Below are positions 9,158 to 17,300 of a stretch of 64,000 bases of DNA, in pieces. How positions within the stretch are numbered: the stretch's first letter is position 1; each line of letters opens with the position of its first letter. The stretch covers positions 124,001 to 188,000 of the forward strand of contig JAMDCP010000007.1 in NCBI GenBank assembly GCA_023489335.1, written 5' to 3'. The notes beneath the pieces were generated by a model that had not been told where the DNA came from, ran no database searches, and saw only the letters and a list, made by a program, of their open reading frames with translations. The DNA comes from Deltaproteobacteria bacterium. Lineage in GTDB: Bacteria; SZUA-79; Acidulodesulfobacterales; Acidulodesulfobacteraceae. The position numbers were made by a program, and so were the translations under genes.

Positions 9158-9202
9158 AAAAAACCCCTTCTTCTGTAATTCATCCGGAAGAAGGGGTTTT
9201 TT
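9158..9202 (+). terminator. riboswitch-controlled intrinsic terminator
   Basis: A long perfect hairpin, with 5' arm aaaaaaccccttcttc and 3' arm gaagaaggggtttttt, ends in a T run. The gaagaa segment at 9144-9149, which includes the 3' strand of aptamer stem P1, could pair with ttcttc of the terminator's 5' arm to form an antiterminator. This is the usual S-box off-switch layout. Confidence 0.93.
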
Positions 9203-9245
9203 AGTTTTATTCGGGTAATTTTAAATAATTAAATAAGGAGAAGAA

Positions 9246-10490
9246 ATGTTCGTTAAGGGTTTAAAATGCAGGGAATGCGGCAAAGAATATCCGGATAGCC
9301 CTCTTTATGTTTGCGATTACTGTTTTGGGCCGCTCGAGGTCGATTACGATTATGACGGGATTAAAAAACAAATAAGCATCGACAAGATAAAATCCAGAGA
9401 GCCAAATATGTGGCGTTATCGGGAATTACTGCCTATAAAAGGGGAAATCAAAATCGGCAAAAATGTCGGATATACCCCTCTTGTAAAGGCTGATAATCTT
9501 GCAAGGGAATTGGGCGTTAAGGAGTTATATGTTAAAAACGATGCCGTAAATTTCCCGACATTATCCTTTAAAGACAGGGTTGTGTCCGTTGCGATAGCCA
9601 AAGCGAAAGAATTTGGCTTTAAGGTTGTGGCATGCGCTTCCACGGGAAATCTTGCCAACGCAGTTGCAGCCTTAGCGGCATCGGCAAGCTACGAAAGTTT
9701 TGTATTTATTCCTTCAAACCTTGAAATCGGAAAAGTTTTGGGGACTTTGATTTACGATACCAATTTAGTTAAAATTAACGGGAGTTATGACAAGGTCAAC
9801 AGGCTTTGCACGGAAATTGCAGGAAAACATAACTGGGGTTTTGTCAATATCAATTTAAGGCCATATTACGCCGAGGGTTCAAAATCGCTTACCTTCGAAA
9901 TGCTTGAGCAGCTTGGATTTAAAGCGCCGGATAATGTAGTTGTTCCTATGGCGGGAGGCTCTTTAATTACAAAGGTAGGAAAGGCAATAGACGAATTCGA
10001 ATATTGCGGCCTGTTAAAGGAGAAGCCGCATACTAAAATTTTTGGCGCTCAGGCTGCGGGATGCAATCCGATAACCGCTACCGTTAAAGAAAAAAGAGAA
10101 TTTATCAGGCCGGTTAAAAACCCGAACACGATAGCAAAATCCCTTGCAATAGGCAACCCTGCCGATGGATATTACGCCTCCGACCTTATGAGTAAAACAG
10201 GCGGATACGGCGAAGATGCAACGGATGACGAAATCGTCGAAGGGATGAAGCTTTTAGCTAAAACGGAAGGTATATTTACCGAAACCGCGGGCGGGGTCAC
10301 CGTTGCCGTGGCAAAAAAACTAATAGATAAGGGTTACATCAATAAAAATGAAACTACGGTTCTTGCCATAACGGGCAACGGCTTAAAGACGCTTGAAGCA
10401 ATTAACGGAAAGTTGAAAGAGCCGGCAACTATCGATGCAAATCTGGAAGAATTCGAAAAGGTGCTTGCTAAAATCAGGGGTAAAAGCTAA
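9246..10490 (+). CDS. thrC: threonine synthase-family PLP enzyme, SAM-riboswitch controlled
   Basis: The 414 aa protein is of threonine synthase type. It has an N-terminal zinc-ribbon-like segment (CRECGKEYP, CDYCFGPLE), the PLP-lysine block FPTLSFKDRVVSVA and the phosphate loop CASTGNLANAVAA. Threonine synthase converts O-phosphohomoserine to threonine. The strong Shine-Dalgarno aaggag sits just before the ATG. Control by a SAM riboswitch and an operon of sulfur-carrier genes are odd for a pure threonine enzyme. It may instead make homocysteine from O-phosphohomoserine with sulfur from the carrier encoded next. From sequence alone I can only say ThrC family; the substrate is open. Confidence 0.85.
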   Translation: MFVKGLKCRECGKEYPDSPLYVCDYCFGPLEVDYDYDGIKKQISIDKIKSREPNMWRYRELLPIKGEIKIGKNVGYTPLVKADNLARELGVKELYVKNDAVNFPTLSFKDRVVSVAIAKAKEFGFKVVACASTGNLANAVAALAASASYESFVFIPSNLEIGKVLGTLIYDTNLVKINGSYDKVNRLCTEIAGKHNWGFVNINLRPYYAEGSKSLTFEMLEQLGFKAPDNVVVPMAGGSLITKVGKAIDEFEYCGLLKEKPHTKIFGAQAAGCNPITATVKEKREFIRPVKNPNTIAKSLAIGNPADGYYASDLMSKTGGYGEDATDDEIVEGMKLLAKTEGIFTETAGGVTVAVAKKLIDKGYINKNETTVLAITGNGLKTLEAINGKLKEPATIDANLEEFEKVLAKIRGKS

Positions 10491-10595
10491 AAGAGCTTAA
10501 ATTATTTAAATTTTAGAAAAAAGTATAAAATAAAAAATTCTTACCATAAATAATAATATAATAATAATTTATAATTATAATAGCAGGAGGATTAA

Positions 10596-11111
10596 ATGCC
10601 AGTAAAAGTCAGAATACCAACACCTTTAAGGTCTTTAACAGACGGAACAGCGGAGGTTGAAGCTAACGGTTCAACTATTATCGAAATAATAAACGACCTT
10701 GAAAAAAATTTTGCGGGTATTAAAGAAAGAATATGTGAACAAAATGACCAGGTCAGGAGATTTGTTAATGTTTATCTTAACGATGAGGATATCAGATTTA
10801 TAGACAGCATAAATTCTAAAGTTAAAGACGGGGACACGGTTTCCATAATTCCTGCAATTGCGGGAGGCGCAGCCGAAAAGAAAAAATTTTATCTTAATTA
10901 TCCTCAGGAAGCTATTAAAGAACCGCTGATATATCTTGTCGGTAAAAATTACAATGTTATTACAAATATAAGAAGCGCAAGTATTTCGAATGATATAGGA
11001 ATAATTGCTATAGAGATAGAAGGCGAACCCCGTGAGATAGAAAAAGCCGTCAAATTTTTGGAATCAAAAGGCGTAACGGTGGAGCCCATTGTTCTTGATG
11101 TAGTAGAATAA
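10596..11111 (+). CDS. MoaD/ThiS-like sulfur carrier fused to a NIL domain
   Basis: Residues 1-91 form a ubiquitin-like sulfur carrier of the MoaD/CysO kind, ending in the diglycine IPAIAGG at residues 90-91. The chain does not stop there: residues about 97-171 (FYLNYPQEAIKEPLIYLVGK to KGVTVEPI) resemble the NIL domain known from the C-terminus of the methionine importer MetN. Carriers of this family need a free C-terminal Gly-Gly for adenylation and thiocarboxylation, so the NIL tail must be removed first. The JAMM peptidase gene at the end of the operon is the obvious processing enzyme, as in CysO/Mec systems. An iaggagg ribosome site precedes the ATG. Confidence 0.88.
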   Translation: MPVKVRIPTPLRSLTDGTAEVEANGSTIIEIINDLEKNFAGIKERICEQNDQVRRFVNVYLNDEDIRFIDSINSKVKDGDTVSIIPAIAGGAAEKKKFYLNYPQEAIKEPLIYLVGKNYNVITNIRSASISNDIGIIAIEIEGEPREIEKAVKFLESKGVTVEPIVLDVVE

Positions 11112-11141
11112 GTAATACAAAATTAACGATTTAAATTTATT

Positions 11142-11227
11142 CTGGATTCCCGCTTTTGCGGGAATGACACCCGAAGGGTAAAACTTCAGACACCCATTGA
11201 GTCATTCCTGCGTAAGCAGGAATCCAG
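11142..11227. repeat. intergenic inverted repeat
   Basis: Near-perfect inverted arms ctggattcccgcttttgcgggaatgac and gtcattcctgcgtaagcaggaatccag bracket a short spacer between the carrier gene and the thiF-like gene. Each arm also folds on itself. Repeats of this sequence type are found between genes in many bacteria. If transcribed it would form a stable stem-loop inside the operon mRNA and could affect RNA stability. Confidence 0.8.
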
Positions 11228-11273
11228 TGTTTGATAAGACATAAATAAGCAAATAAGCGGAGGATATAATATT

Positions 11274-12083
11274 TTGGAATTTACCGAAGAACAGATTAAA
11301 AGATATGCAAGACATATAATATTGCCTGAGGTCGGCGGCGAGGGGCAGACAAAATTGCTGTCCTCAAAGGTGTTATTGATCGGAGCGGGAGGGCTCGGCG
11401 CTCCTTGCGGATATTATCTGGGCGCTGCAGGAATCGGAACGCTCGGTATCGTAGATTTCGATACGGTTGACCTGTCCAATCTTCAAAGGCAAATATGGCA
11501 CGGCACGGCAGATGTGGGAAGGTACAAAGTGGACTCTGCAAAAGATTCTATCGCAAGGATTAACCCCGATGTTAATGTCGTAACTTATAAGGACAAGATT
11601 AGTTCGGAAAACATAAAGGACTTAATAAAAGACTATGATGTAATAATAGATGCTACCGATAACTTTCCGACAAGATATTTAATAAACGATGCCTGCTATT
11701 TTATGAAAAAACCCCTTGTTTACGGCTCGATATTCAGATTCGACGGGCAGGCGACGGTATTTCTTCCGGAGGAAGGACCCTGCTATAGATGCCTTTTCCC
11801 CGCCCCCCCGCCGCCCGGCCTTGTTCCAAGCTGCCAGGAGGCAGGTGTTCTTGGGGTTCTACCAGGGGTAATAGGCGCAATTCAGGCAAACGAGGCTATA
11901 AAAATTATTCTTGGCGTAGGAACTACCTTGAACGGCAGGCTTTTAATCTATGATGCATTGGATATGAAATTTAGCGAGATGAAACTTAAGGCAGACAGAA
12001 CCTGTCCGTTATGCGGGGAATCCCCCAGTGTTTTTGACTTAATCGATTATGAAGATTTTTGTGAATTTAGGAGGGAGGATTAA
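11274..12083 (+). CDS. ThiF/MoeB-type adenylyltransferase for the sulfur carrier
   Basis: An E1-like enzyme that adenylates the C-terminal glycine of a sulfur carrier. The nucleotide loop GAGGLGAP is at about residues 37-44, followed by DFDTVDLSNLQRQ with the conserved arginine, and DATDNFPTRYLIND with the catalytic aspartate. Two CxxC pairs (CYRC, CPLC) make the structural zinc site, and PSCQEAGVLG carries the conserved cysteine region. The start is a TTG with ggagga 8 nt upstream. There is no rhodanese domain, so sulfur must come from elsewhere, perhaps via the TusA-like protein encoded next. The likely partner is the carrier-NIL protein just upstream. Confidence 0.92.
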   Translation: MEFTEEQIKRYARHIILPEVGGEGQTKLLSSKVLLIGAGGLGAPCGYYLGAAGIGTLGIVDFDTVDLSNLQRQIWHGTADVGRYKVDSAKDSIARINPDVNVVTYKDKISSENIKDLIKDYDVIIDATDNFPTRYLINDACYFMKKPLVYGSIFRFDGQATVFLPEEGPCYRCLFPAPPPPGLVPSCQEAGVLGVLPGVIGAIQANEAIKIILGVGTTLNGRLLIYDALDMKFSEMKLKADRTCPLCGESPSVFDLIDYEDFCEFRRED

Positions 12084-12087
12084 TTAA

Positions 12088-12336
12088 ATGCCGGAATATA
12101 AAAGCAATAGCGAATTAAATATAAAAGGGGAAATTTGCCCCTTCACATTCGTAAAATCCAAACTTGCTTTAGAAAAGATGAAAAAGGGTGAAATTTTAAG
12201 GGTTATCGTCGATTATGAGCCTGCCATAAGGAACGTCCCACGCTCTATGGAGGAACAGGGCCATAAAGTCCTGTCCATTAATAAAATTAACGATACCGAT
12301 TATGAAATTATCGTCGAAAAAAATGGAAAAAAATAA
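12088..12336 (+). CDS. TusA-family sulfur-transfer protein
   Basis: An 82 aa protein with the SirA/TusA fold signature: ELNIKGEICPFTFVKSKLALEKMKKGEILRV. The cysteine at residue 17 lies at the place of the persulfide-carrying cysteine of TusA, followed by PFT rather than the classic PxP. It begins 4 bp after the ThiF-like gene. By family knowledge such proteins relay sulfane sulfur; here it may donate sulfur to the adenylated carrier. The direct role is inferred from context. Confidence 0.87.
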   Translation: MPEYKSNSELNIKGEICPFTFVKSKLALEKMKKGEILRVIVDYEPAIRNVPRSMEEQGHKVLSINKINDTDYEIIVEKNGKK

Positions 12337-13279
12337 TCCTTATCTGTTTAGTTCCTTATCGAATATCGGCGGTACAGGTGCGGTTTTGCTGAACAAAATA
12401 ATTAATCCTGGGACGGGTTCTAAATTATACGCAAAATTAGAAGGGCTTAATCCGGGCGGTTCCGTCAAAGACAGGCCCGCATTATATATGCTCAAAAATG
12501 CTCTTGAAAAGGGGCTTTTAAAAGACAAGATGACCATAATAGATTCTTCTTCGGGCAATACCGGAATTTCTTATGCTATGCTCGGCGCATTTTTGGGAAT
12601 TAAGGTTAAAATTTACGCTCCAACGAACATGAGCGAGGAAAGAAAAAAGGTTATGCAGCTTTTTGGAGCGGAATTACTACTCACCCCTGCGGAAGAAAGT
12701 CATGACGGCGCCATAAAAAGGTCGATGGAAGAATATCAGCGGGGCGGCAAAGATTTATACTATATGCCAGACCAGTATAATAACCCGTTTAATCCTATTG
12801 CCCATTACGAAACTACGGCGGTAGAACTGCTCAAACAAACAGGCGGAAATATCGATTATTTCGCTACCGGCATCGGCACGGGCGGAACGATATTAGGCGT
12901 AGGGAAAAGGCTTAAGGAATATAACGATAAAATTAAGGTTATAGCAATAGTTCCAGATAGCGAAATGCACGGTATTGAGGGCTGGAAATATAACTATTCA
13001 TTTAATTTCGGTGGTTTTAACCATAATAAAATTATAGACGATTTTATAAAGGTCGATACGGAAGGCAGTTATGCGATGCTTAAAAGGCTCATTAAAGAGG
13101 AAGGTCTTTTAAGCGGATTTTCTTCGGGAGCCAATGTGTATGGCATCTATAAACTTGCCGGCAAATACAGAGGGAATTTTGCGACGGTATTGCCCGACAC
13201 CGGTTCAAGATACCTTTCTACAAGAGTTTTTGCCGATTTAATTCCCCTTTTTTCAAAAGGGGTGGCAGTCCGCCTTTAG
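12323..13279 (+). CDS. cysteine synthase family PLP enzyme
   Basis: A CysK/CysM-type beta-replacement enzyme. The PLP lysine lies in GLNPGGSVKDRPALY and the substrate loop in DSSSGNTGISYAM; GTGIGTGGTILGVG binds the PLP phosphate. Activated serine (O-acetyl- or O-phosphoserine) is the expected acceptor. With a thiocarboxylate carrier and a JAMM peptidase next to it, the closest known parallel is mycobacterial CysM using CysO. Two starts are possible (ATG at 12302 or 12323), both overlapping the TusA-like gene and neither with a clear ribosome site. The last dozen or so codons fall inside a dispersed repeat, which also supplies the stop. Confidence 0.9.
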   Translation: MEKNNPYLFSSLSNIGGTGAVLLNKIINPGTGSKLYAKLEGLNPGGSVKDRPALYMLKNALEKGLLKDKMTIIDSSSGNTGISYAMLGAFLGIKVKIYAPTNMSEERKKVMQLFGAELLLTPAEESHDGAIKRSMEEYQRGGKDLYYMPDQYNNPFNPIAHYETTAVELLKQTGGNIDYFATGIGTGGTILGVGKRLKEYNDKIKVIAIVPDSEMHGIEGWKYNYSFNFGGFNHNKIIDDFIKVDTEGSYAMLKRLIKEEGLLSGFSSGANVYGIYKLAGKYRGNFATVLPDTGSRYLSTRVFADLIPLFSKGVAVRL

Positions 13280-13342
13280 GCATATCTTTGCCTGCATTTA
13301 TAAAACCAACGGTTTTATGCAGGCAAAGATGGACGGGGTATT
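13242..13342. repeat. dispersed palindromic element, copy 1
   Basis: Starts ttccccttttttcaaaaggggtg and ends gacggggtatt, the same ends as the copies near 30.7 kb and 58.6 kb. The core is a long inverted pair, atctttgcctgcatttataaaacc and ggttttatgcaggcaaagat. The element overlaps the 3' end of the cysteine-synthase-like gene and provides its last codons and stop. Confidence 0.7.
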
Positions 13343-13387
13343 CATAACTCATAATTTTTATATATTATTTTATATTATTTCATTTTT

Positions 13388-13819
13388 ATGGCTATAATAA
13401 TTCCAAAAACCGAACTTGAAATTATAAAAAAACACGTCGCAGAAATTTTTCCGTACGAAGCATGCGGTGGGCTTTTAGGAAGGATCGATAGAGAGGATAA
13501 AGTAATCGTAAGGGTTTATCCAGCCGAAAACCGCTTTGGAAAAATAGCATGGGATAGTTTTGAAATAGAGCCAAAAGATATGCTTGAAATGGATAAAATT
13601 TCAAGAAAGGAAAATCTGGAAATTTTAGGCTTTTATCATTCGCATCCAAACCACCCTGCGATACCGTCAAATTTTGACATAAACGCCTCCTGGCCATATT
13701 ATTCTTATGTGATACTTTCGGTAAAAGGCAACAGCCCCGAAAATGTAGTAGATATTAAAAGCTATCTGATGCCTGATAAAAATTCGGCTCCGGTTTCGGA
13801 AGATGTGGTGATTGACTGA
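13388..13819 (+). CDS. JAMM/MPN+ metallopeptidase for carrier processing
   Basis: A zinc peptidase of the JAMM family. The full motif is present: Glu at residue 24 (FPYEACGGLLG), then HSHPNHPAIPSNFD with His84, His86, Ser94 and Asp97. Such peptidases remove residues after the Gly-Gly of ubiquitin-like carriers (Mec for CysO) or free the amino acid product from it. Here the likely substrates are the carrier-NIL protein, to release the NIL tail, and/or aminoacyl-carrier adducts. It is the last gene of the sulfur operon, separated from the previous gene by a repeat. Confidence 0.92.
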   Translation: MAIIIPKTELEIIKKHVAEIFPYEACGGLLGRIDREDKVIVRVYPAENRFGKIAWDSFEIEPKDMLEMDKISRKENLEILGFYHSHPNHPAIPSNFDINASWPYYSYVILSVKGNSPENVVDIKSYLMPDKNSAPVSEDVVID

Positions 13820-13831
13820 TTGACTTCCAAT

Positions 13832-14752
13832 TTATTCTTGCGCTTCCGCAGTTTTTTCCTTTATTATTACAAGTATAATGCCTCCTAAGATTAAAATAGA
13901 GGAAATTATAAAGGTATATGATATTTTTTCGTTTAAAAATATTATTCCCAAAAGCGCGGCTATAACAGGCGCTAATAATTGAACCGACGACGCTAAAACG
14001 CGGGATAATTGCATTACCACCTTATACCATATTATATAAAAAAGGGCCGAAAATATAGCTCCTGATAAAATGCCGTAAATTATGGGATACAAATAAACAT
14101 ACGGCGTATTAATAAATTTATCGTTGATAAAACCATTTTTTAGAAAAGCAAATATGATGATAAATGGTATAAAATAAATTAATGAATAAATGAAGTTTGA
14201 CGCAGTTCTTAATACATACCGTTTTTCAAATTTGCCTTTTAGCGTATAAATTCCCCATGCTATTCCTGAAATAATCATCATAACGGCTCCAAAATATCCG
14301 ATAATGTTTTTGGGGACATTTAAGCCTTTATATACAAATAGGACAAAGCCAGCCATCGCAATTATCACCCCTGATATTTGCAATATATTAAGTCTTTCTT
14401 TGTGGATAAGCGCCGCATCTCCTATTATCGTAAATTGGACTGCGGAAAACAACAGAAGAGCTCCGACCGCCACGCCGACAAAAACATAACCGACGGAAAA
14501 ACAAAATGCATAAGCAAATAAAGCAAATGCGGATAAATATTTTGGCTTTGGAAGTTGATTTTTTTTATGAAATACCAATAAAAAAAGAATCAGCGCTCCG
14601 CTTCCAAGACGAAGTAGGCTATAAAATACTGGGGTTATTGCATTTTTATCTAATGCTGCCCGCGCAAGCAGGCTATTTACGGCAAATCCAAAAATCGTAA
14701 AAAATGTCAAAAAGCCGAGCCATATATATTGAAATTTGCCTGATTTATTCAT
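13832..14752 (-). CDS. EamA/DMT-family permease
   Basis: A membrane protein with about ten hydrophobic segments arranged as two EamA repeats, the fold of the drug/metabolite transporter superfamily. The substrate cannot be told from sequence; many members export amino acids or metabolites. I place the start at the ATG at 14752 (MNKSGKFQY), 25 residues inside the track ORF, since the first membrane segment follows directly and agga precedes it. It converges with the JAMM gene, 12 bp away. Confidence 0.85.
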   Translation of the reverse strand: MNKSGKFQYIWLGFLTFFTIFGFAVNSLLARAALDKNAITPVFYSLLRLGSGALILFLLVFHKKNQLPKPKYLSAFALFAYAFCFSVGYVFVGVAVGALLLFSAVQFTIIGDAALIHKERLNILQISGVIIAMAGFVLFVYKGLNVPKNIIGYFGAVMMIISGIAWGIYTLKGKFEKRYVLRTASNFIYSLIYFIPFIIIFAFLKNGFINDKFINTPYVYLYPIIYGILSGAIFSALFYIIWYKVVMQLSRVLASSVQLLAPVIAALLGIIFLNEKISYTFIISSILILGGIILVIIKEKTAEAQE

Positions 14753-14897
14753 ATTCCTAACCGAGATCGTAAAATTATTTATACTATAATTTGGAGATTG
14801 ACTACATGCCAATTTATCACAGGTCATTAAAAGATTATGAGAGTATTGGCCTGAAAAAAAATAACTTTACATTTATTATATTATGTTATGTTATGTT

Positions 14898-15083
14898 TTA
14901 AGGATTGGGTATATCTAATTCTTTGCAGATTTTTATTACCAAAAAATCTTCAACTTCTTTGTGTCTTGGGACTGGAGCCTTCTTGGAATTAAGCGGATTA
15001 AGATAAACGCTGTGGTTTGAACCTTCTCTTAAAAGAATACATTCGTGCCTTTCTAAGTGTCTGATTAAGCCTTTTCGCTTCAA
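14898..15083 (-). CDS. hicA: HicA-family mRNA interferase toxin
   Basis: A 61 aa protein with the double-stranded RNA-binding-like HicA fold: KGLIRHLERHECILLREGSNHSVYLNP. The catalytic histidine is in GSNHSVY. HicA toxins cut mRNA and tmRNA when not bound by HicB. It starts with TTG, and the codon overlaps the TGA of the antitoxin gene upstream, so translation is coupled. The pair is intact and probably active. Confidence 0.93.
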   Translation of the reverse strand: MKRKGLIRHLERHECILLREGSNHSVYLNPLNSKKAPVPRHKEVEDFLVIKICKELDIPNP

Positions 15084-15283
15084 GCAAACAGTGCCTGTAT
15101 AATTATTTCTTTTTCTTTTATAACGGAAGATGTATCGGCTTTTCTAAGTTCCATAATGGCATCTATTAAATTTTTTTCCGCTTCTTCTATTGTTTTTCCT
15201 TGAGACATTGCGCCAGGAATATCATCGGTATAAACAACCCAGTATTCTTTACCTTTTACAAATGTTGCTTTAATTTTTTCCAT
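15080..15283 (-). CDS. hicB: HicB-family antitoxin
   Basis: A 67 aa protein with the partial RNase-H-like HicB fold: WVVYTDDIPGAMSQGKTIEEAEKNLIDAIMELR. It precedes hicA, as in about half of HicBA loci. No DNA-binding domain is visible after the fold, so autoregulation may be weak or rely on the complex. It neutralises the HicA toxin. Confidence 0.92.
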   Translation of the reverse strand: MEKIKATFVKGKEYWVVYTDDIPGAMSQGKTIEEAEKNLIDAIMELRKADTSSVIKEKEIIIQALFA

Positions 15284-15429
15284 AAAAAGCCTTCTTTAAT
15301 TTTTTTAAATATTATATTTTATGTTATTATTATTTTATATAAAAGTCAATTTAAACTGACAAGTAGAACACAAAAACCGGTATTTGTGGATAAAAGAAAT
15401 ATAAAATATAAGGGCTTGCCCTTGATTTA

Positions 15430-16611
15430 TTACTTTATTATTTCTGCAAGAAGTTTCCCGGCAAGTTCGGTTTTTAGCTGTCTTCCGAACCTTTTTATTT
15501 TGCCTTCTTTGTTTATTAAAAAACCTTCATTTTCGTCTTCGCCTATAACATTTTTTGAAACATCGTTGATAAAGATATAATCCAATGATTTTTCCATAAG
15601 TTTTTTCCTTCCGTTTTCTATCACGGAATCGGTTTCGGCGGCAAAACCGAAAATTCTCTGTTCCTCTTTTTTTATTCCGGATAGAGCCTTCAATAAATCC
15701 TCATTCTGAACAAGCTCGACATTAAGATTTAAGTCCCCCTTTTTTATCTTATTCGAGCTTTTTTCTTTAAAGCTATAATCCGAAACGGCGGCGGCCATCA
15801 AAAGTATATCGCACTGTTTAAATTCGCCGGGCAATGTATCTTTCAAATCGGTAAAACTTTTACATTTTATTATCCTCATGTTTTTATTGATATATTGACA
15901 GGGGGCATCGATATTTAAGGCTATTAAAAACACATCCGCGCCAAGTTTCACCGCTTCGTTGGCAAGGCTGATACCCATTTTTCCGCTGGAGGCGTTTGAA
16001 AGAAACCTAACGGGGTCGAGATATTCCCTTGTAGCTCCTGCCGTTACCAAAACCCGTTTGCCTTTAAGCGTCTTTTCTTTAAAAACCGACTCAAGCTCAA
16101 ATATAATACCTTCAGCGTCGGGAAACCTTCCCTCTCCAAAATCGCCGCAGGCCATATTTCCTGTTTCAGGCGAAGCAAGATGAAAATTATATTCCTTTAG
16201 TTTATTTAAATTATCTCTTAATATTCCGTTTGCATACATATTCGGATTCATTGCGGGAACCAGGACCTTTGGCTTATCCTGCGAGGCTGAAACGACTAAG
16301 GTTATTAAGGTGTCCGCAATGCCTGCGGCAAGCTTATTTATTGTATTGAACGACGCGGGAGCAATTAATATCAGATCGGCATGTTTGGAAAGCGAGACAT
16401 GGGCAAGAGGACTCTTAAAGGCATCGTCCGTAAAAACCTCTTCCCCGAAGGATTCGAAAATATAAGGCGAGATAAACCTGCCGGCAGACGAACTGACTAT
16501 TATTTTAACGCCGGCGCCGGCTTCTTTAAGCCTTCTATATAAATCGACGCTTTTATAACAGGCGATAGAACCGGTTATGCATAAAAGAATATTTTTACCT
16601 TTTAATGTCAT
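15430..16611 (-). CDS. coaBC: bifunctional phosphopantothenoylcysteine synthetase/decarboxylase
   Basis: Makes 4'-phosphopantetheine for coenzyme A in two steps. The N-terminal half is the flavin decarboxylase CoaC: GSIACYKSVDLYRRL, the active-site histidine in AHVSLSKHADL, and the substrate motif PAMNPNMY. The C-terminal half from about residue 185 is the CoaB ligase: VLVTAGATREYLDPVRFLSNASSGKMG. The length (393 aa) is typical. Together with coaD near 37.7 kb it covers much of the CoA pathway. Confidence 0.96.
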   Translation of the reverse strand: MTLKGKNILLCITGSIACYKSVDLYRRLKEAGAGVKIIVSSSAGRFISPYIFESFGEEVFTDDAFKSPLAHVSLSKHADLILIAPASFNTINKLAAGIADTLITLVVSASQDKPKVLVPAMNPNMYANGILRDNLNKLKEYNFHLASPETGNMACGDFGEGRFPDAEGIIFELESVFKEKTLKGKRVLVTAGATREYLDPVRFLSNASSGKMGISLANEAVKLGADVFLIALNIDAPCQYINKNMRIIKCKSFTDLKDTLPGEFKQCDILLMAAAVSDYSFKEKSSNKIKKGDLNLNVELVQNEDLLKALSGIKKEEQRIFGFAAETDSVIENGRKKLMEKSLDYIFINDVSKNVIGEDENEGFLINKEGKIKRFGRQLKTELAGKLLAEIIK

Positions 16612-16630
16612 AGAAATTAGAAAAATCAGA

Positions 16631-17260
16631 TTAGATTAAATACGCATTATATTTCCTTTCTTCCCCTATGGTGCTGGTTTCGCCGTGTCCCGGCAAAACT
16701 ATTATGTCATCGCCCAGTATTAATAATTTGTTCTTAATAGAACTTATAATCTCGTCAAACGAACCGCCCAGAATATCCGTTCTTCCAATAGTGCTTTTAA
16801 AAAGGGTATCCCCGCTAAAAAGATATTTTTCGTTTACTAAAAATGATGTGCTCCCCGGAGAATGGCCCGGCGTAAAAATCGGCAGAATATTAATATCTCC
16901 TATATTTATAACATTATTTTCGGTTAAATATTCGTCTATCACGACATCTTCGTTAAAATCAAATCCCAGATATTCAGCCTGATTTTTCAAGTTTTTTAAT
17001 ATAAGTTCATCTTTTTTGTTGGCAATAATTTTAATGCCGTATTTTTCTTTAAAATAATTATCCATGCTTACATGGTCTATATGGCAATGCGTATTAAGTA
17101 TAAATTTTAAATCTATATTGTCATCCTTTATGAGCTTGTCTATTCTTTTTGCCTGGCCTCCGGGGTCGATTATAAAACCCTCTTTTTTGTCATTATTATC
17201 GTTAAATACAAGATATGTGTTTACCTCGAAAGGCCCTGCCGGAATAGTATAAAATTTCAT
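16631..17260 (-). CDS. metallo-beta-lactamase-fold hydrolase, glyoxalase II-like
   Basis: A 209 aa cytoplasmic hydrolase with the binuclear metal motif THCHIDHVS, then FTPGHSPGSTSFL, SGDTLF with GRTD, and LPGHGETSTIGEER. This pattern is that of the glyoxalase II-like branch, which hydrolyses thioesters, but exact substrates vary widely. It lies 19 bp upstream of coaBC on the same strand. I call the fold with confidence and leave the substrate open. Confidence 0.9.
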   Translation of the reverse strand: MKFYTIPAGPFEVNTYLVFNDNNDKKEGFIIDPGGQAKRIDKLIKDDNIDLKFILNTHCHIDHVSMDNYFKEKYGIKIIANKKDELILKNLKNQAEYLGFDFNEDVVIDEYLTENNVINIGDINILPIFTPGHSPGSTSFLVNEKYLFSGDTLFKSTIGRTDILGGSFDEIISSIKNKLLILGDDIIVLPGHGETSTIGEERKYNAYLI

Positions 17261-17300
17261 AATTTTCGGAATAAACCCTAAATAAGCCCTATTTTAAATT

